Shown: piece after piece, positions 52,751 to 61,946 of the stretch
Numbering within the stretch: the stretch's first letter is position 1
Layout of the letters: every line of letters starts with the position of its first letter
Source: Mycolicibacterium rhodesiae NBB3
GTDB lineage: Bacteria > Actinomycetota > Actinomycetes > Mycobacteriales > Mycobacteriaceae
Direction: 5' to 3'
Assembly: GCF_000230895.2 (NCBI RefSeq)
Contig: NC_016604.1
Location: forward strand, 3,348,001-3,412,000
Length of the DNA stretch: 64,000 nt
Program-made: the position numbers and the translations under genes
The notes under the pieces: generated by a model
What the model saw: the letters and a program-made list of their open reading frames with translations, nothing else
The model's database searches: none
Told to the model about the DNA's origin: nothing

Positions 52751-54385
52751 GTGAGCCGATTCACCGAGAAGATGTACCGAAACGCCCGCAGCGTCTCGCG
52801 CGGCATGGTCACCGGTGAACCCCACGAACCCGTCCGCCACACCTGGGGTGAGGTTCATGAGCGTGCCCGCTGCATCGCCGGCGGCCTCGAGAAGGCCGGC
52901 ATCGGCCTCGGCGACGCGGTGGGTGTGTTGGCCGGCTTTCCGGTCGAGATCGCGCCCACGGCACAGGGCCTCTGGATGCGCGGCGCCAGCCTGACGATGC
53001 TCCACCAGCCCACGCCCCGCACCGACCTGGTGATCTGGGCCGAGGACACCATGAACGTCATCGGGATGATCGAGGCCAAGGCCGTCATCGTCTCCGAGCC
53101 GTTCCTGGTGGCGATCCCGGTGCTGGAGGAGAAGGGCATCAAGGTGCTGACCGTCTCCGACCTGCTCGCCTCGGATCCGATCGACCCGGTCGAGGTCGGC
53201 GAGGACGATCTCGCGCTGATGCAGCTGACCTCCGGGTCCACCGGATCGCCGAAGGCGGTGCAGATCACGCACCGCAACATCTACTCCAACGCCGAGGCCA
53301 TGTTCATCGGCGCCGAGTACGACGTCGACAAGGACGTCATGGTCAGCTGGCTGCCCTGCTTCCACGACATGGGCATGGTCGGCTTCCTCACCATTCCGAT
53401 GTACTTCGGCGCGGAGCTGGTCAAGGTCACGCCGATGGACTTCCTGCGCGACACGCTGCTGTGGGCCAAGCTCATCGACAAGTACAAGGGCACGATGACC
53501 GCGGCGCCGAACTTCGCGTACGCGCTGTTCGCCAAGCGGCTCCGCCGTCAGGCCAAGCCGGGCGAATACGACCTGTCGACGCTGCGGTTCGCGCTGTCGG
53601 GTGCCGAGCCGGTGGAGCCCGCCGACGTCGAGGACCTGCTGGATGCGGGTAAGCCGTTCGGACTTCGGCCCGACGCGATCCTGCCCGCCTACGGCATGGC
53701 CGAGACCACCCTGGCGGTGTCGTTCTCCCCGTGCGGCGCCGGGCTCGTGGTCGACGAGGTGGACGCCGACCTGCTCGCCGCGCTGCGCCGCGCCGTCCCC
53801 GCCACCAAGGGCAATACCCGCCGACTGGCTTCGCTCGGCCCGCTGCTGACGGACCTCGAGGCCCGCGTCATCGACGAGCAGGGCAACGTGATGCCTCCGC
53901 GCGGCGTCGGTGTCATCGAACTGCGTGGCGAATGCCTCACGCCGGGCTACATCACGATGGGCGGCTTCATCCCCGCACAGGACGAGCACGGCTGGTACGA
54001 CACCGGTGACCTCGGCTATATCACCGAAGAGGGCAACGTCATCGTCTGCGGTCGCGTGAAGGACGTCATCATCATGGCCGGCCGCAACATCTACCCGACC
54101 GACATCGAGCGGGCCGCGGGCCGCGTCGAGGGTGTGCGCCCCGGTTGCGCCGTCGCGGTGCGACTGGACGCCGGTCATTCGCGGGAGACCTTCGCCGTGG
54201 CGGTGGAGGCCAACGCCTGGCAGGACCCGGTCGAGGTGCGCCGCATCGAGCATCAGGTCGCCCGCGAGGTGGTCTCGGAGGTCGACGTCCGTCCCCGCAA
54301 CGTTGTGGTTCTCGGGCCCGGCAGCATCCCGAAGACCCCGTCGGGCAAGCTGCGCCGGTCGAACTCGGTCTCGCTGGTCACCTAG
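52751..54385 (+). CDS. Fatty acyl-AMP ligase (FadD/Pks16-type adenylate-forming enzyme)
   Basis: The 544-residue enzyme activates a carboxylic acid as an acyl-adenylate. Motifs: the P-loop [18 protein letters not shown] near residue 157, [15 protein letters not shown] near 200, [10 protein letters not shown] near 285, [14 protein letters not shown] near 315, the adenylate-binding [13 protein letters not shown] near 419, and the C-terminal [10 protein letters not shown]. The DLGYI motif and position match Pks16/Rv1013 and FAAL-like proteins that hand acyl groups to polyketide synthases. GTG 52751 is preceded by CGAGGAG. Confidence 0.9.
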   Translation: MSRFTEKMYRNARSVSRGMVTGEPHEPVRHTWGEVHERARCIAGGLEKAGIGLGDAVGVLAGFPVEIAPTAQGLWMRGASLTMLHQPTPRTDLVIWAEDTMNVIGMIEAKAVIVSEPFLVAIPVLEEKGIKVLTVSDLLASDPIDPVEVGEDDLALMQLTSGSTGSPKAVQITHRNIYSNAEAMFIGAEYDVDKDVMVSWLPCFHDMGMVGFLTIPMYFGAELVKVTPMDFLRDTLLWAKLIDKYKGTMTAAPNFAYALFAKRLRRQAKPGEYDLSTLRFALSGAEPVEPADVEDLLDAGKPFGLRPDAILPAYGMAETTLAVSFSPCGAGLVVDEVDADLLAALRRAVPATKGNTRRLASLGPLLTDLEARVIDEQGNVMPPRGVGVIELRGECLTPGYITMGGFIPAQDEHGWYDTGDLGYITEEGNVIVCGRVKDVIIMAGRNIYPTDIERAAGRVEGVRPGCAVAVRLDAGHSRETFAVAVEANAWQDPVEVRRIEHQVAREVVSEVDVRPRNVVVLGPGSIPKTPSGKLRRSNSVSLVT

Positions 54386-54396
54386 TCGTCTCTGGC

Positions 54397-54427
54397 GCGA
54401 GCGTGCGTGTCGGCAGTCGACACGCCG
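54397..54427. repeat. Dispersed hairpin repeat, copy B
   Basis: 31 bases matching copy A at 10997-11027 in 28 positions, with the stem GCGTGTC-GGCAGTC-GACACGC. It lies 11 bp after the acyl-AMP ligase stop and probably acts as its terminator. Confidence 0.6.
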
Positions 54428-54514
54428 GTGGTGAGCCGGACTTTTCGCACGTCCCCAGCTGACGCGGGGGCCCACGCGCGGTAAATCGACTGGCTCCGTG
54501 TCGGGGACGCTCGA

Positions 54515-54520
54515 TACGGT
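54515..54520 (+). promoter_or_regulatory. Leaderless -10 of the ABC transporter ATPase gene
   Basis: TACGGT, then cgatccc (7 bases), then ATG 54528. This fixes the start at 54528 instead of the GTG at 54498. Confidence 0.5.
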
Positions 54521-54527
54521 CGATCCC

Positions 54528-55508
54528 ATGACCGCAGACCCGGCCATCGAGGCGATCGACCTCGTCAAGCAATACGGTGAGCCCGCCCGTGACAGACCAG
54601 CTGTCGACGGCGTCAGCTTCGTGGTGCCACCCGGTACGGTGCTCGGGCTGCTCGGCCCCAACGGTGCGGGCAAGACGACCACGGTCCGAATGATGACGAC
54701 GCTGACGGTGCCCACCAGCGGCACCGCACGGGTGGCGGGGTACGACGTCCGCGAACAACCGGACATGGTGCGCCGCAACATGGGCCTCACCGGACAGGTC
54801 GCCACCGTCGACGAGCTGCTGACCGGCCGCGAGAACATCCGGATGATCGGCGGCCTCTACGGCATCAGGCGCCGCGACCTCGAACGGCTGGGAACCCAAC
54901 TCCTCGAACAGTTTTCAATCGTCGACGCCGCCGATCGGCCGGTGCGCGGGTACTCCGGCGGTATGCGGCGACGGCTCGATCTCGCGGTGAGCCTCATCGC
55001 GTCACCGCCGGTGTTGTTCCTCGACGAGCCCACCACCGGGCTCGACCCCCGAAGCCGCAGCGACCTGTGGGAGATGCTGCGTGACCTCGTCGCCCAGGGC
55101 ACGACGCTGCTGCTCACCACGCAGTACCTCGAGGAGGCGGACCAACTGGCCGACAACATCGTCGTCGTCAACCACGGCAGGATCATCGCGCAGGGCACGC
55201 CGTTGCAACTCAAGCAGCAAGCGGGCAACGCCAGCCTGGTCGTCACCGTCTCCCATGCGAGTGACGTGCCTGTGGCGCGGGAGTTGATCGCGCGCACCGG
55301 CGCCGAGGTCCATGTGGACATGGGAGCGCGGCAACTCACCGCGTCGGCCGACGGCATCGCCGACATGACCCGCGTTGCCGGGTGGTTGCAGGAGCGTGCG
55401 ATCGACGTCGACGACATCGGCCTGTCCAGGCCCAGCCTGGACGATGTTTTCCTGTCCCTGACCGGGCACCGCGCCGAGGGCGACGACACCGAGGAGGTCG
55501 GCGCATGA
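54528..55508 (+). CDS. ABC transporter ATPase, DrrA type
   Basis: The 326-residue ATPase of a two-gene exporter, like the doxorubicin/daunorubicin DrrAB family that also includes mycobacterial lipid exporters. Walker A is LLGPNGAGKTTTVRM (near residue 41), the signature YSGGMRRRLDLAVSL (near 141), Walker B VLFLDEPTTGLDPRS (near 161) and the H-loop TTQYLEEADQLADN. A DUF4162-type C-terminal extension follows. The stop overlaps the permease start (ATGA). A leaderless -10 fixes the ATG. The cargo is unknown. Confidence 0.93.
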   Translation: MTADPAIEAIDLVKQYGEPARDRPAVDGVSFVVPPGTVLGLLGPNGAGKTTTVRMMTTLTVPTSGTARVAGYDVREQPDMVRRNMGLTGQVATVDELLTGRENIRMIGGLYGIRRRDLERLGTQLLEQFSIVDAADRPVRGYSGGMRRRLDLAVSLIASPPVLFLDEPTTGLDPRSRSDLWEMLRDLVAQGTTLLLTTQYLEEADQLADNIVVVNHGRIIAQGTPLQLKQQAGNASLVVTVSHASDVPVARELIARTGAEVHVDMGARQLTASADGIADMTRVAGWLQERAIDVDDIGLSRPSLDDVFLSLTGHRAEGDDTEEVGA

Positions 55509-56353
55509 CCACCACCGAGAGCAAAACGCGCGATACCCTCGAGCGGCCGCAGATCCGTCAGACGAACATCGCGCAGCAGTCTTGGATCATGGTCAAGCGC
55601 AACATGATCCACACCAAGCGGATGCCTGAGATGCTCAGCGACGTCACGGTGCAGCCCATCATGTTCGTGCTGCTGTTCGCGTTCGTGTTCGGCGCGTCGA
55701 TCGCGACCCAGGGCAGTGCGTCCTACCGCGAGTTCCTGCTGCCCGGTATCCAGGCGCAGACCATCGTCTTCACCGCCTTCGTGGTGTCCACCGGCATCAC
55801 CGCCGACGTCGAGAAGGGCATCATCGACCGTTTCCGATCGCTCCCGATCCGACGTTCGGCCGTACTGATCGGACGCAGCATCGCCAGCCTGCTGCACTCG
55901 TCGATCGGCGTGGTCGTGATGGCGGTGACGGGGCTGTGCATCGGATGGCGGATCCGCGGCGGCGTCGTTGACGCGGTGCTCGCGTTCGCGCTGATCCTGG
56001 TGTTCGGCTTCGGGATGATCTGGTTCGGCATCCTGATCGGATCGCTGATGCGCTCGGTCGAAGCGGTCAACGGCGTGATGTTCACCGTGCTGTTTCCGAT
56101 CACGTTCCTGGCCAACACGTTTGCGCCGACCGAACCGATGCCGCGCTGGTTGCGGTTGATCGCGGAGTGGAACCCGGTCTCATCGCTGGCTCAGGCGATG
56201 CGCGAGCTGTGGGGTAACGGTCCGCCCGCGCCGCCGGAGGCTCAGCTGCCGCTGCATCACCCCGTACTCGCGACGATCCTGTGGTCGTTGGCGATGACGG
56301 CGGTCATCGCGCCATTCGCGCTGCGGGCGTACGCGCGTCGCACCGGAGACTAG
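55505..56353 (+). CDS. ABC-2 type permease, DrrB type
   Basis: The 282-residue protein has six predicted membrane helices after a cytoplasmic N-terminus (TESKTRDTLERPQIRQTNIA), the ABC-2 family phrases LPGIQAQTIVFTAFVVSTGI and DRFRSLPIRRSAVLIGRSIA, and LFPITFLANTFAPTEPMPRW near residue 205. It partners the upstream ATPase, with which it overlaps by ATGA. Its TAG stop lies inside a 27-bp tandem repeat shared with the convergent phosphotransferase gene. Confidence 0.92.
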   Translation: MTTTESKTRDTLERPQIRQTNIAQQSWIMVKRNMIHTKRMPEMLSDVTVQPIMFVLLFAFVFGASIATQGSASYREFLLPGIQAQTIVFTAFVVSTGITADVEKGIIDRFRSLPIRRSAVLIGRSIASLLHSSIGVVVMAVTGLCIGWRIRGGVVDAVLAFALILVFGFGMIWFGILIGSLMRSVEAVNGVMFTVLFPITFLANTFAPTEPMPRWLRLIAEWNPVSSLAQAMRELWGNGPPAPPEAQLPLHHPVLATILWSLAMTAVIAPFALRAYARRTGD

Positions 56354-56412
56354 GGCTGGACTGCCGCGTCCCGCAGCTAGGGCTGGACTGCCGCGTCCCG
56401 CAGCTAGGCGCG
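56350..56412. repeat. 27-bp tandem repeat between convergent genes (about 2.3 copies)
   Basis: The unit CTAGGGCTGGACTGCCGCGT plus CCCGCAG occurs exactly twice (56350-56376, 56377-56403), followed by a partial CTAGG at 56404. Each unit starts with CTAG; the permease stop (TAG, 56351-56353) and the phosphotransferase stop (56404-56406, minus strand) both fall in these CTAGs. Confidence 0.85.
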
Positions 56413-57453
56413 GATCGCGTCGACGGTCCACGCGGGCAGAATCGCTGCCCGCGTGAGGAAATGGTCGCCCTGGCCGTTGCGTCGCAACAGCGACTGCATG
56501 CGCACGATGCAACAGCCCATGCGCACCATCGCGAAGACCTCGTGCCAGCCCAGGTGCTCGAGTTTCCGGCCGATCATCTCCTCGAACCTGCCGACCACCG
56601 CGGCGCGGCTGTCGAAGCCCGGCAGTTCGGGATCGGCGTCGAGTCCGTTGGCCTCCAACATCTGCTTGCGCGACGCCAGCCACCACCCGAAGTCGGTCTC
56701 GACCGGGCACAGGCAAGCCTGCTCCCAGTCCAGCGCGCCGATGATCTGTCCCGAGTCGTCGAAGATGCCGTTGGACGGTCGCGCGTCACCCCAGCACACG
56801 CTCAGCGGGCCGCCGTTGCCCGGCTGGCCGCGGCGCAACCATGTGAACGCCTCGGTCATCAGGTCGGGGACCTGATTGTCGGTGCCCCACCGCACATAGT
56901 CGAGCCACCAGGCGATTTCGGCGGAAATGCCGACACCGGCGGGCCGCTGCAGCCAGGTCGCCTCGTTCACCGGAACCCTGGTCAGCTGCACGAGCGTGTC
57001 GAGAAACGAGTCGTGCACTCGACGCTGGACGTCGGGCCCGGCATCGGCCAGCCAACCCTTGACCGCATACGTGAAGTCCGACGGTGTGTGTCCGACGATG
57101 CGCGGCATCACCAGGAATTTCGAGCCGATCCATGCGCGGTCGGGCTCGTAGTAGATCGGCGATGGCGTCGGGACGCCGTATTCGTGGAGCAGCTCCTGCG
57201 TCAGGGTCTGGGCACCCAGGTCGTACTCGCGGAAGATGCCACCACCGGCGGGCGGAATCCGGATGACGTATTCGTTGGTCTCACCGTCGACCGTGGCGGA
57301 GAACACGAGGCTTTCGCTGGAGAATCCGCCCGCCCGGTTCGCCGCAGCCAGCTCCGTTATGGCCACCTCGCCCGCGAATCGGTGCTCGAACCACTTCTGC
57401 AGTTGCAATCGTGTGGCAGCGAGGTCGCGCTGGACGAGCGTGATGCCAGCCAT
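56404..57453 (-). CDS. Phosphotransferase family protein (APH-like)
   Basis: The 349-residue protein has an APH-type kinase fold: NRAGGFSSESLVFSATVDG near residue 40, YVIRIPPAGGG, LVMPRIVGHTP, the catalytic SVCWGDARPSNGIF (near 224) and GALDWEQACLCPVETDFG with the metal-binding Asp near 241. Such proteins phosphorylate small metabolites or acyl-CoA-linked compounds. ATG 57453 follows a short promoter gap; a -10 TACTTT is visible near 57493-57488. The upstream TetR gene on the same strand and an inverted repeat between them suggest regulation by that TetR. Confidence 0.82.
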   Translation of the reverse strand: MAGITLVQRDLAATRLQLQKWFEHRFAGEVAITELAAANRAGGFSSESLVFSATVDGETNEYVIRIPPAGGGIFREYDLGAQTLTQELLHEYGVPTPSPIYYEPDRAWIGSKFLVMPRIVGHTPSDFTYAVKGWLADAGPDVQRRVHDSFLDTLVQLTRVPVNEATWLQRPAGVGISAEIAWWLDYVRWGTDNQVPDLMTEAFTWLRRGQPGNGGPLSVCWGDARPSNGIFDDSGQIIGALDWEQACLCPVETDFGWWLASRKQMLEANGLDADPELPGFDSRAAVVGRFEEMIGRKLEHLGWHEVFAMVRMGCCIVRMQSLLRRNGQGDHFLTRAAILPAWTVDAIRA

Positions 57454-57478
57454 AGGTAACAGGGTTACACGGCACCCG

Positions 57479-57510
57479 TCAGATGTAAAGTATTGTGACG
57501 CTACGTCTGA
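57479..57510. promoter_or_regulatory. Candidate operator ahead of the phosphotransferase
   Basis: TCAGATGTA (57479-57487) and TACGTCTGA (57502-57510) are a nine-base inverted repeat with one mismatch and a 14-base spacer. They flank a TACTTT hexamer on the minus strand, so a bound dimer would cover the phosphotransferase promoter. Confidence 0.35.
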
Positions 57511-57547
57511 TGCGCCATATGTAACGCCGTTTGACGAGCTCGACTGG

Positions 57548-58111
57548 CTAGCCGCTGACGACTCGCGAGAGACGCCGTCGTGATTGGCCCAGCCCGGCGA
57601 CGTGTCGGAGCTCGGCCAGGAACTGCTCGGGCGTACCGCCACCGATGACGTAGTTACACACGGCGATTCGTACCACCGCTGCCGCGGCGACATCGCTGTC
57701 CTCGCCCGGGATGATGCGGGCGACGCGCTCGTGGATGATCGGCAGCACCCGTTTCATCTGCTGCAACACGTGCTCCGGCTCGATGTCGGCCAGTGACCCC
57801 AGCGAGTAGGTGCTCTGGAACTCGACGATGAATCGCAGCGCGGCGTCCAGCCGGTCCGGTCCGCTGAGGCCGGCGATCGCGGCGGAGATGCCGGCGTCGA
57901 AGTTGTCCTGTTCGTAGAGGGCGAACGCGTCGAGGAGTCCGTCCTTGTTGCCGAAGTGCCGGTACAACGTCGGGCGCGAGACGTTGGCCTCGGCGGCCAC
58001 CTCGGAGAGCTGCAGTTTGCGTCTGCCGTCCCTGGCGAGCACGACGAAGGTGGCGGCGAGAATCCGTCGTCGCGTCGACTGATCCGAGTCGGCGGTAGGC
58101 CGGGATGCCAC
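57548..58111 (-). CDS. TetR-family transcriptional regulator
   Basis: The 187-residue protein has the TetR DNA-binding domain (RRRILAATFVVLARDGRRKL, then VAAEANVSRPTLYRHFGNKD with the recognition helix), followed by a ligand-binding region with EHVLQQMKRVLPIIHERVAR. GTG 58111 is chosen over a TTG at 58207 because AAAGGA lies 8 bases upstream, a TAGTGT -10 (58151-58146) fits a leader of about 30 bases, and the length becomes typical for the family. It lies upstream of the phosphotransferase, which it probably controls. Confidence 0.85.
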   Translation of the reverse strand: MASRPTADSDQSTRRRILAATFVVLARDGRRKLQLSEVAAEANVSRPTLYRHFGNKDGLLDAFALYEQDNFDAGISAAIAGLSGPDRLDAALRFIVEFQSTYSLGSLADIEPEHVLQQMKRVLPIIHERVARIIPGEDSDVAAAAVVRIAVCNYVIGGGTPEQFLAELRHVAGLGQSRRRLSRVVSG

Positions 58112-58344
58112 AATCGCGTCCTTTACATCGACGGGGCTGAATGTCACACTAACGCTGTTCGGGGGCTCCGGTACAGGCTTCACGTCATGAGACACCGTCG
58201 CGACCAAAGTTAGGACCGCCGCGGGGAGGTGACGTCCGATGACAGCGCTACCGGTTTCGTCGATATACGGATGCGCGCGTACGACCGTGGTACCGATATG
58301 ACGAGGTTCTTGGTGTCACCGGAACCGCAGAAAGGTAAGTCGCA

Positions 58345-59508
58345 TTGCTGACGACGAACTACGGCACGCTGGTGCCAGAAGATGAACTTCTCACCCACCA
58401 GATCGTCGACACCTTCGCCTCGGTCAGCCAATCCGATCCGTCATGGACCGAGAAGATCTGGACGATCGCCCACGCCCGCGACAACTCCTTGCAGATCGTG
58501 CTCGGCGTCGGCAAATACACCAACCGCGGCGTGTTCGACGGAGCGGCCGGGGTATGCCGCGGCACCGAGCAATGGACTGTGCGCGCCGGGCGCCGGCTGT
58601 CGTCGGATCCCGCCGCAACCCACGTCGGGCCCATCCACTATCGCGTGGTGGAGCCGCTGCGCAGGGTACGGGTGAGTCTGGACGCCACCGAGCACGCCCC
58701 GATCGCCTTCGACGTCCAATTGCGCGGAAGTTTCGATGCGGCGCTGGAGGACCCGTGGCCGGACCGCAGCCCGGACGGCTACCGCGTCACCCATAATGTC
58801 TTGCGGTACCACCAGATCGGCGTGGCGTCCGGATGGGTGGAAGTCGAAGGTAAGCGCACGAAAATCGAAGCGGACAACTGGATTTCGATCCGAGACCATT
58901 CGTGGGGATTGCGGCCCGGTGTGGGCAAACCGATTCCCGGACTGCCCCGCGGGGGGCGCAAGATCAAGCAGATGTTCATGACCTGGCTGCCTATGACGAT
59001 GACGCGACAGGACGGGTCGACGTATTCGCTGTTCGTCATGTACCAGGAGGAGCGGGGCGACGGCTTCCTTGAGATCCGTTGCCAGGCAGAGCAGCAGAAC
59101 GATGACGGCAGTTCGCACCGCTTTGTCTCCGTCGAACAGGACATGCACTTCCGCGACGACAATCGCAGATTCACCCACGGCACCGTCACCCTCATCGGCG
59201 CCGACGGCTCCAAGCGTCCGCTCACGATCACGGCTGCCGGACCAGGCGGCTTTCACCTCGGTACCGCGGGCTACTACGGCTGGAACGACTGGGTGTACGG
59301 CCAGTGGGTCGGCGATCTCAAAGTCGAGGGCAATCACGTCGTCGACTGCGACAAACCCGAGAAGGCGCGTGAGCTACACCAGCTGCGGGATCTGCTGGTA
59401 CGCGTAGAGGATCCCGTCGGCGGCGGCGTCGGTCTGGGCAATGCCGAGACGTTCGCACTCGGCGCCTTCCCCGAGCTGGGCCTGACGGCAGAGAACTCGT
59501 TTCTCTGA
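58345..59508 (+). CDS. DUF7064/AttH-like protein of unknown function
   Basis: The 387-residue protein starts at TTG 58345 (AAAGGT lies 8 bases upstream) and has no signal peptide or membrane segment. Landmarks include SDPSWTEKIWTIAHARDNSL, DNWISIRDHSWGLRPGVGKP near residue 175, and a second half with RFTHGTVTLIGADGSKRPLT. The HSWG-type phrase recalls DUF7064/DUF7065 AttH-like lipocalin proteins, often linked to lipid-acting systems, but I am not certain. It is divergent from the TetR gene, which may therefore regulate it. Confidence 0.6.
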   Translation: MLTTNYGTLVPEDELLTHQIVDTFASVSQSDPSWTEKIWTIAHARDNSLQIVLGVGKYTNRGVFDGAAGVCRGTEQWTVRAGRRLSSDPAATHVGPIHYRVVEPLRRVRVSLDATEHAPIAFDVQLRGSFDAALEDPWPDRSPDGYRVTHNVLRYHQIGVASGWVEVEGKRTKIEADNWISIRDHSWGLRPGVGKPIPGLPRGGRKIKQMFMTWLPMTMTRQDGSTYSLFVMYQEERGDGFLEIRCQAEQQNDDGSSHRFVSVEQDMHFRDDNRRFTHGTVTLIGADGSKRPLTITAAGPGGFHLGTAGYYGWNDWVYGQWVGDLKVEGNHVVDCDKPEKARELHQLRDLLVRVEDPVGGGVGLGNAETFALGAFPELGLTAENSFL

Positions 59509-59517
59509 GTTTCGCCG

Positions 59518-60063
59518 CTAGGCGCAGGCTGCGGCGGCCTGGTAAGCGCCGACTTCGTCGTAGACGCGCCACCACAGCATCTCGTGTTCGGCGGGGGTCA
59601 ACCGGGCGTCGTTCAGGGCATCGTCGGCCTCGAGGAGGCGGCCCGCGAAGATCCTGATTTTCTTGACCGTTGCAACCGTCACAGGATCGTCGAAACCCGC
59701 CATCGAGCACGCATGCATGGTCCGGATCCGGCGGCGGGGTTCGCCGGCCATCACCATCGTGACGGCGCCCGCGCTGAGGACGGCCGCGGTGGAAATCGCC
59801 AGCGCCGTCCACGGTCCGGTCGACTGCGAAAGCGCGATCTCGGTCAGGATCCACACCGCCGCACCCCACAGCGGCCATCCCCGGGCCACGCGGACACGGC
59901 GCCGTTCGGCGGCGTTCATGCCGGGTGGATAGACCGCCAGTCGGTAGCGCTTCACCCCGAAACGGTCGGGCCGGATCTCGACCGAGCCCCAGAGTCGCTC
60001 CCCGTCGAGCGCCCGTTGCCACCCACGACGCAGCAGGCCGGGACGTGTTCGCGTACTGCTCAT
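59518..60063 (-). CDS. Two-helix membrane protein, unknown function
   Basis: The 181-residue protein has a basic N-terminus (TRPGLLRRGWQRALDGERLW), two membrane helices (about residues 64-82, GWPLWGAAVWILTEIALSQ, and 87-106, ALAISTAAVLSAGAVTMVM) and a C-terminal cytoplasmic domain with VATVKKIRIFAGRLLEADDA and EHEMLWWRVYDEVGAYQAAA. It resembles small mycobacteria-specific membrane proteins (I recall a DUF6611 family) but the assignment is not firm. Confidence 0.65.
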   Translation of the reverse strand: MSSTRTRPGLLRRGWQRALDGERLWGSVEIRPDRFGVKRYRLAVYPPGMNAAERRRVRVARGWPLWGAAVWILTEIALSQSTGPWTALAISTAAVLSAGAVTMVMAGEPRRRIRTMHACSMAGFDDPVTVATVKKIRIFAGRLLEADDALNDARLTPAEHEMLWWRVYDEVGAYQAAAACA

Positions 60064-60159
60064 GTCTCCGGTCTACCCGCGCTTGCAGAGGAAATGCCCG
60101 ATCAGAACGGATTCTTTACGCGGCCGCCCGAAGTTTGTGCAGTCTTACGATAACAGCTG

Positions 60160-60177
60160 GGTATTGTGTACTATACC
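60160..60177. promoter_or_regulatory. Operator-like palindrome over the -10 of the Fe-S gene
   Basis: GGTATTGTGTACTATACC is an 18-base palindrome with seven of nine pairs matched. It contains TACTAT (60169-60174), a -10 ending 7 bases before ATG 60182. A repressor or sensor binding here would block initiation. Confidence 0.4.
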
Positions 60178-60181
60178 TAGC

Positions 60182-61213
60182 ATGACCGACAGCATTCCGG
60201 CCCGTCTCGCAGACCACCCGACCGTCCGCAAGGTGCGGTCGCGCACCGTGCAACGGCCGGGCGTCATCGACGCCGACTGGCTGCGGCAGGTGTGTCTGGA
60301 CGCGGGTGCCGACGACGTCGCGTTCGCCAGCGTCGACAATCCCGAGCTGTCCGGCGAGCGGGAGCATGTCGACACCGCACTGCCAGGAACGCTGAGCTAC
60401 ATATCCCTGGTCGTGAAGATGAACCGCGACAATGTCCGGTCCACCGCGCGCAGCGTGGCCAACCAGGAGTTCCACCGCAGCGGCGAGATCATGAACGAGG
60501 CGGCACACCGGATCACCCGCGCATTGGAAGACGCGGGATACCGCGCGATCAACCCGTCCATGTCCTTCCCGATGGAGATGGATCGCTTTCCCGGTCGCAT
60601 CTGGGTGGTGGCGCACAAACCCGTTGCGGTTGCCGCGGGTCTGGGTGTGATGGGAATTCATCGAAATGTGATACATCCGAAGTTCGGCAACTTCATCCTG
60701 CTCGGCACGGTGCTGGTGGCCGCGCCGATCACCAGTTACGGTGAACCGCTTGACTATTCGCCCTGTCTGGCATGCAAGCTGTGTGTGGCGGCCTGCCCGG
60801 TCGGTGCGATCAAGAAGGACGGCGAGTTCGACTTCTTCGCGTGTTCTACGCACAACTACCGTGAGTTCATGGGTGGATTCACCGATTGGGTGCAAACCAT
60901 CGCCGACAGCGAGGACGCGGCAGACTACCGTTCGCGGGTCAGCGACTCCGAAAACGCGTCGATGTGGCAGAGCCTGTCGTTCAAGGCCAACTACAAGGCG
61001 GCGTACTGCTTGGCCGTGTGTCCCGCCGGCGAGGACGTCATCGAGCCTTATCTCAACGACCGCAAGGGGTTCATGGACCTCGTCCTGAAGCCGCTGCAGG
61101 AGAAGAAGGAGACCCTCTACGTGCTGCCGAACTCGGCCGCCAAGGAGTATGCCGAGCGCCGATTCCCGCACAAGCAGACCAAGGTTGTCGACAGCGGTAT
61201 CGGCGGGCGCTAG
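60182..61213 (+). CDS. 4Fe-4S binding protein resembling epoxyqueuosine reductase-type Fe-S proteins
   Basis: The 343-residue protein has an N-terminal segment with DWLRQVCLDAGADDVAFASV, a central GVMGIHRNVIHPKFGNFILL region, a ferredoxin motif CLACKLCVAACPVGAI near residue 198 and a second cysteine group (FACSTHNY, and YCLAVCPAGEDVIEPY) for another cluster. Similar proteins are QueG-like or Fe-S reductases; the substrate is unknown and B12-dependent chemistry cannot be inferred. ATG 60182 is fixed by TACTAT 7 bases upstream. Confidence 0.75.
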   Translation: MTDSIPARLADHPTVRKVRSRTVQRPGVIDADWLRQVCLDAGADDVAFASVDNPELSGEREHVDTALPGTLSYISLVVKMNRDNVRSTARSVANQEFHRSGEIMNEAAHRITRALEDAGYRAINPSMSFPMEMDRFPGRIWVVAHKPVAVAAGLGVMGIHRNVIHPKFGNFILLGTVLVAAPITSYGEPLDYSPCLACKLCVAACPVGAIKKDGEFDFFACSTHNYREFMGGFTDWVQTIADSEDAADYRSRVSDSENASMWQSLSFKANYKAAYCLAVCPAGEDVIEPYLNDRKGFMDLVLKPLQEKKETLYVLPNSAAKEYAERRFPHKQTKVVDSGIGGR

Positions 61214-61256
61214 CGGTCGTGGAATGAACTGAGCTGCCTGTGGCGTTTGCCCATGC

Positions 61257-61946
61257 ATGAACAAGGTGCGTGGGCTGTTTCTCGCCGTTGCGGCAGTGGT
61301 GGTTTCAGGTGTGACGCTCGTCGCACCCGCGGCGGCGCAGGCCGCATGTCCGGACGTTCAGGTCGTCTTCGCGCGCGGCACAGGTGAACCGGTCGGTGTC
61401 GGACGTGTCGGCGACGCGTTCGTCGACGCGCTGCGGCCGCTGGTGCCCGGCAAATCGGTGGCGGTTGACGCGGTCAACTATCCGGCTTCGCTCGACTTCA
61501 TGCGCGCGGCGGACGGCGCCAACGAGGCCAGTGCATTCGTCCAGAACACCGTGGCGACCTGCCCGGACACCCAGATCGTGCTCGGCGGCTACTCGCAGGG
61601 GGCGGCGGTCATGGACATCATCACGGTGGCCGGAGCGCCCACGCTCGGGTTCGTCAATCCGATGCCGCCGACCGTCGCCGACCACGTCGCCGCGGTGGCC
61701 GTCTTCGGCAACCCGTCGATCCGGCTGCTCGGTGGACCGCTGACGGCGTTGAGCCCGCAGTACGGATACAAGACAATCGACCTGTGCAACGGGGCCGACC
61801 CGGTGTGCTCCAACGGCAACGACAGGCCCGCGCACAGCCAGTACGTCGAGGCCGGATTGACAACGCAGGCAGCGCAATTCGTAGCCGGGCGCCTCGCCAC
61901 CGAGGCCCCGATCACGACGCTGGCCGGCCAGACGCACGGGGGCTAG
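61257..61946 (+). CDS. Cutinase-family secreted esterase
   Basis: The 229-residue protein has a signal peptide ([20 protein letters not shown], cleavage after AQA), then a cutinase fold: [15 protein letters not shown] (conserved Cys and oxyanion region), the nucleophile elbow [14 protein letters not shown] (catalytic Ser, near residue 107), [11 protein letters not shown] with the catalytic Asp, and HSQYVEAG with the catalytic His (near 198). Mycobacterial cutinase-like proteins hydrolyse lipid esters. The stop shares CTAG with the convergent pth gene. Confidence 0.93.
   Translation: MNKVRGLFLAVAAVVVSGVTLVAPAAAQAACPDVQVVFARGTGEPVGVGRVGDAFVDALRPLVPGKSVAVDAVNYPASLDFMRAADGANEASAFVQNTVATCPDTQIVLGGYSQGAAVMDIITVAGAPTLGFVNPMPPTVADHVAAVAVFGNPSIRLLGGPLTALSPQYGYKTIDLCNGADPVCSNGNDRPAHSQYVEAGLTTQAAQFVAGRLATEAPITTLAGQTHGG

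Noticed and set aside
52524..52754. A 76-codon frame in the gap before the acyl-AMP ligase
   Set aside because: No ribosome site, no family resemblance, and it runs into the ligase start; the gap is better read as regulatory.
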